This document shows, piece by piece, positions 5,410 through 7,157 of a stretch of 7,157 nucleotides of DNA (position 1 is its first letter; every line of letters starts with the position of its first letter). The notes beneath the pieces are model-generated. The model was given only the letters and a program-made list of their open reading frames with translations, did no database searches and was not told the DNA's origin. This DNA comes from an uncultured bacterium (lineage in GTDB: Bacteria > Patescibacteriota > Dojkabacteria > CALFHW01): contig CALFHW010000214.1 in NCBI GenBank assembly GCA_937876695.1, positions 1 to 7,157 of the forward strand, read 5' to 3'. Both the position numbers and the translations under genes were made by a program.

Positions 5410-5956
5410 ACTCTTGTTTGAGCTTTAATAGAGATTGTAAGAAGCCCTCATGTAGGGCTTCTTTTTTTGCTTCTGGCATAGCGCTGAGTACATAATCGCG
5501 CCCGCTAGTAAAAATCTCTGATTCAGGTGTATAGATGCCAAGTCTTAAGTGATAGAATTGTTCGCTACCCAACGCTGAAATTACCGATAGCACGCCGTTG
5601 TGTGCTTTGGGGTGCCTACCGAACTGTAGTTTACTCTTACCCAGCTCGATGTCTAGGTCGTCGTAGCATAGAATTAGGCTGCTGTGCGGGATTTTAAGAA
5701 AGCTGAGAAGTTTGGCGATCCCTAACCCAGAATCATTCATAAAGTGAGTGGATTTGTATACTAGTACTTGTGTGTCCCCCACATTAATTGAATCTAAGGG
5801 TTCGTCTTTTATTTGTTTCGTTTGGGAATGATGTTTGTTGCTTTTGACTAGGTCTTCCTTAAAGAAGTCTACAAAATTAAGCCCAGCATTGTGCCAGGTT
5901 TGATTGTACTTATTCTCGGGATTACCTATACCTGCTATGAGCAGAGTTGAAGACAT
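5393..5956 (-). CDS. pth: Peptidyl-tRNA hydrolase (bacterial Pth)
   Basis: Cleaves peptidyl-tRNA that drops off ribosomes, recycling tRNA; normally essential. The 187 residues begin with the family motif GIGNPENKYNQTWHNAG (9-25). N12 and H22 match E. coli N10 and the catalytic H20. FMNDSG (72-77) supplies M73/N74, CYDDLDIELG (97-106) supplies D99 (E. coli D93), and AHNG (118-121) matches H113-N114. HLRLGI (136-141) follows. Two departures stand out: Trp replaces the usual Arg of TRHN, and FGRHPKAHNG replaces the usual Gly-rich GSAGGHNG loop. The start lies one base after the rpmA stop, so translation is probably coupled. It uses TGA as stop, the only TGA terminator in the window. The final 17 bp overlap the opposing membrane protein gene, and the C-terminal helix codons encode that gene's terminator in antisense. 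Confidence 0.96.
   Translation of the reverse strand: MSSTLLIAGIGNPENKYNQTWHNAGLNFVDFFKEDLVKSNKHHSQTKQIKDEPLDSINVGDTQVLVYKSTHFMNDSGLGIAKLLSFLKIPHSSLILCYDDLDIELGKSKLQFGRHPKAHNGVLSVISALGSEQFYHLRLGIYTPESEIFTSGRDYVLSAMPEAKKEALHEGFLQSLLKLKQEFNLDF
5439..5468 (+). terminator. Rho-independent terminator of the stalked membrane protein gene, inside pth
   Basis: AAGAAGCCCT (5439-5448) pairs perfectly with AGGGCTTCTT (5454-5463) across the 5-base loop CATGT. A run of seven T covers 5462-5468. It starts 30 bases after the stop of the plus-strand membrane protein gene. The minus strand lacks a T run after the same hairpin, so it should act only on rightward transcription. The whole element lies within pth codons 164-173. 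Confidence 0.9.
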
Positions 5957-5957
5957 T

Positions 5958-6224
5958 TTAGTCAGCTTTAGTAACGACTACTTTCTTGCTTGTCCTCTTA
6001 TAACCAGTCATATTCTTGAAAGACACTACTCCATCTACGGTAGCAAATAAAGTGTGGTCTCTCCCTACACCTACGTTTTCACCTGCATGGAATTTTGTGC
6101 CTCTTTGTCTAACTAGAACGCTGCCTGCTTTTACTACTTCACCACCAAATCTCTTAACGCCCAATCTTTTACCGGCTACGTTTACTGTTCTATTTGCCGC
6201 GCCTTGTGCTTTTGTATGTGCCAT
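5958..6224 (-). CDS. rpmA: 50S ribosomal protein L27
   Basis: Large-subunit protein whose N-terminal tail reaches toward the peptidyl-transferase centre. The 88 residues begin MAHTKAQG, so no propeptide of the Firmicutes type needing Prp cleavage is present. The core is textbook: [16 protein letters not shown] (19-34), then [15 protein letters not shown] and [14 protein letters not shown]. The N-terminal stretch [11 protein letters not shown] occupies the place of the usual G-S-x-x-N-G-R-D-S, so the tail is diverged although its length is kept. It is second in an rplU-rpmA-pth cluster, 27 bp after rplU and 1 bp before pth. No Shine-Dalgarno sequence is present; a run of seven T lies a few bases upstream of the start. 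Confidence 0.97.
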   Translation of the reverse strand: MAHTKAQGAANRTVNVAGKRLGVKRFGGEVVKAGSVLVRQRGTKFHAGENVGVGRDHTLFATVDGVVSFKNMTGYKRTSKKVVVTKAD

Positions 6225-6251
6225 TTGCTTAAAAAAACAATAAGTTTAAAG

Positions 6252-6707
6252 TTACTTGATAGCTACTAGCTTAAACTCTCTGTACTTCGCCCTAGAACCA
6301 ACCTTACGTCTCTGTCTTGCCTTTGACTTAAAGGTAGCAGAGAATACTTTCTTAGCTTTGATGACTTCTAATAGTTCGAATTCAGCCTTAAGCTTAAGAT
6401 ATGGTTTGCCGTAATCGAAGCTTTTCTTCTCTAGGTCAATTACTGCTAGTACATTGACAGTTACGTCTTTGAGCTCGGCAGTTGGTGATACTTTTACATT
6501 GATAATTTGTCCTACTTCAGCAACATATTGCATGTTGTTGATTTCAAGGACATATACTGAACTTACTACTTTAGCAGCTTTTGACTCAGCTTTTACTTTG
6601 GCAGGCTTTGAAGCCGCTTTATCAGCTTTTACTGACACTTTCTTAGCAACAGCTTTCTTTGCAGTAGCTTTTGTGGACACTGTTTTTTCTTGTTTTTCTT
6701 TTGCCAT
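6252..6707 (-). CDS. rplU: 50S ribosomal protein L21 with Lys/Ala-rich N-terminal extension
   Basis: Large-subunit protein that binds 23S rRNA. The 151 residues exceed the usual length of about 100. Residues 1-48 are an added low-complexity tail with 15 Lys in the first 46 residues (for example TKATAKKAVAKKVSVKADKA, 12-31). The L21 domain begins at SSVYVLEINNMQYVAEVGQI (49-68, matching the family's YAVIETGGKQYxVxxGD) and ends with KARQRRKVGSRAKYREFKLVAI (129-150, split by the family RR-x-x-GHRQ-x-Y motif). The only Met codons are 1 and 59, and no GTG or TTG suits a start at the domain border, so the tail is translated. A tail like this suggests extra rRNA contacts. It is followed by rpmA and preceded, with 49 bp between, by the SEDS gene. 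A weak GAAG lies 7 bases before the ATG. Confidence 0.95.
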   Translation of the reverse strand: MAKEKQEKTVSTKATAKKAVAKKVSVKADKAASKPAKVKAESKAAKVVSSVYVLEINNMQYVAEVGQIINVKVSPTAELKDVTVNVLAVIDLEKKSFDYGKPYLKLKAEFELLEVIKAKKVFSATFKSKARQRRKVGSRAKYREFKLVAIK

Positions 6708-6756
6708 AATTACTTCAATCTAATTGCAGAATGCATTGATAGTAGCATCCGTAGTG

Positions 6757-7157
6757 CTATAAGTCAACCTTCCAATCGAATTTTCTTACCAACTCTCTGG
6801 GTTTAGTAGATATTCTTACAGATTGTACCAGACCTAGGCACAAAAGTATTAATATTACAGAACTTCCCCCGTAACTAACGAGAGGCAAAGGCACCCCTGT
6901 AACTGGAATTAATCCCATATTCATAGAAATATTTATGTAGATATTGGTCAGTATTATTGCGATTACACCAACAACTACTAGTTTTGAGAATCTATCACTT
7001 GAATTGAGATAAATACTGCCACAGCGGTAAATCAACACGCCATAGAGGATTAGCAGAATTATCACTCCCAGAAATCCGAATTGTTCAGCATGGGCTGCAA
7101 ATATGAAGTCTGTGTGAGCAAATGGCAGCACTTTTAAGGAACTTTGACTGCCCTGCA
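6757..7157 (-). CDS. SEDS-family cell-wall polymerase RodA/FtsW (5' end cut by window)
   Basis: Polytopic membrane glycosyltransferase that polymerises lipid II with a class B PBP. The 132 visible residues are the C-terminal third. The frame is open to the right edge and continues upstream of the GTG at 7131 (QGSQSSLKVLPFAHTDFIF), so that GTG is an internal Val. The HTDF motif carries the Asp that is essential in studied SEDS proteins. Three hydrophobic segments follow: around FGFLGVIILLILYGVLIY, around LVVVGVIAIILTNIYINI, and VILILLCLGLVQSV. Between the last two lies MGLIPVTGVPLPLVSYGGSS, the family hallmark loop. The usual Glu of the PExHTDFIF motif is Phe here. RodA and FtsW cannot be separated safely from this fragment; NISMNMG resembles RodA slightly more. 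It is upstream of rplU on the same strand. Confidence 0.92.
   Translation of the reverse strand, partial: QGSQSSLKVLPFAHTDFIFAAHAEQFGFLGVIILLILYGVLIYRCGSIYLNSSDRFSKLVVVGVIAIILTNIYINISMNMGLIPVTGVPLPLVSYGGSSVILILLCLGLVQSVRISTKPRELVRKFDWKVDL

Noticed and set aside
6225..6251. Possible attenuator between rplU and rpmA with a run of seven T on the minus strand
   Set aside because: Only a 4-bp AAGT/ACTT stem can be drawn before the T run, too weak for a terminator, and rpmA must be expressed with rplU.
6454..6723. Plus-strand 89-codon frame opposite rplU
   Set aside because: It is the complement of the Lys/Ala-rich L21 tail; a hydrophobic Ala/Thr/Phe string is what antisense of AAA/AAG/GCT codons yields.
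6757..7131. GTG at 7131 as the start of a short 124-residue protein
   Set aside because: The frame stays open to the window edge and the upstream codons (QGSQSSLK) match the SEDS family, so the GTG is an internal Val codon of a cut gene.
1..7157. tRNA, rRNA, CRISPR, transposon or phage signals
   Set aside because: Nearly every base is in a recognised gene and the gaps are at most 81 bp; I saw no cloverleaf, spaced direct repeats or transposase motif.

Overview
The window is a gene-dense bacterial chromosome segment. It holds eleven protein-coding genes, two of them cut by the window edges, with almost no non-coding space: the largest gap is 81 bases. Small compact genes, absence of clear Shine-Dalgarno sequences before nearly every start, an L21 ribosomal protein with a Lys/Ala-rich tail, and a divergent hypothetical membrane protein suggest a reduced-genome lineage. 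My best guess is Candidate Phyla Radiation, possibly Saccharibacteria. That placement is inference from style, not from a marker-gene comparison. The genetic code looks standard (code 11): Trp is TGG, and TGA ends the pth gene.

Layout from left to right. (1) Positions 1-1570: a truncated class I DNA photolyase (minus) diverges from an Fe/Mn superoxide dismutase (plus), forming a light and oxidative stress pair. (2) Positions 1594-3318: a membrane-anchored GH3/NagZ-type glycosidase (minus) faces the superoxide dismutase tail to tail. It diverges, across only 33 bp, from a PduO-type cob(I)alamin adenosyltransferase (plus). (3) Positions 3340-4443: a short ribosome hibernation factor and a YgjP-like HExxH metalloprotein, both minus. 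(4) Positions 4498-5409: an unrecognised single-pass membrane protein with a Pro/Asp-rich stalk (plus), diverging from the ygjP-like gene. Its 3' end overlaps pth by 17 bp, and its terminator lies inside the pth coding sequence. (5) Positions 5393-7157: a minus-strand cluster reading SEDS-family cell-wall polymerase (rodA/ftsW, 5' end cut), L21 (rplU), L27 (rpmA) and peptidyl-tRNA hydrolase (pth). This is a translation and growth operon.

Two themes connect the genes. One is translation: L21, L27, Pth and the hibernation factor. The other is the cell envelope: the SEDS polymerase, the NagZ-like enzyme and the stalked membrane protein. The left half alternates strand gene by gene, so most of its genes are probably single transcription units. 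All three divergent intergenic regions contain an AT-rich symmetrical element in which opposing -10 boxes can be drawn, which suggests compact bidirectional promoters. I saw no tRNA, rRNA, CRISPR array, insertion sequence or phage gene, and no convincing new multi-gene system. The most interesting items are regulatory and architectural.
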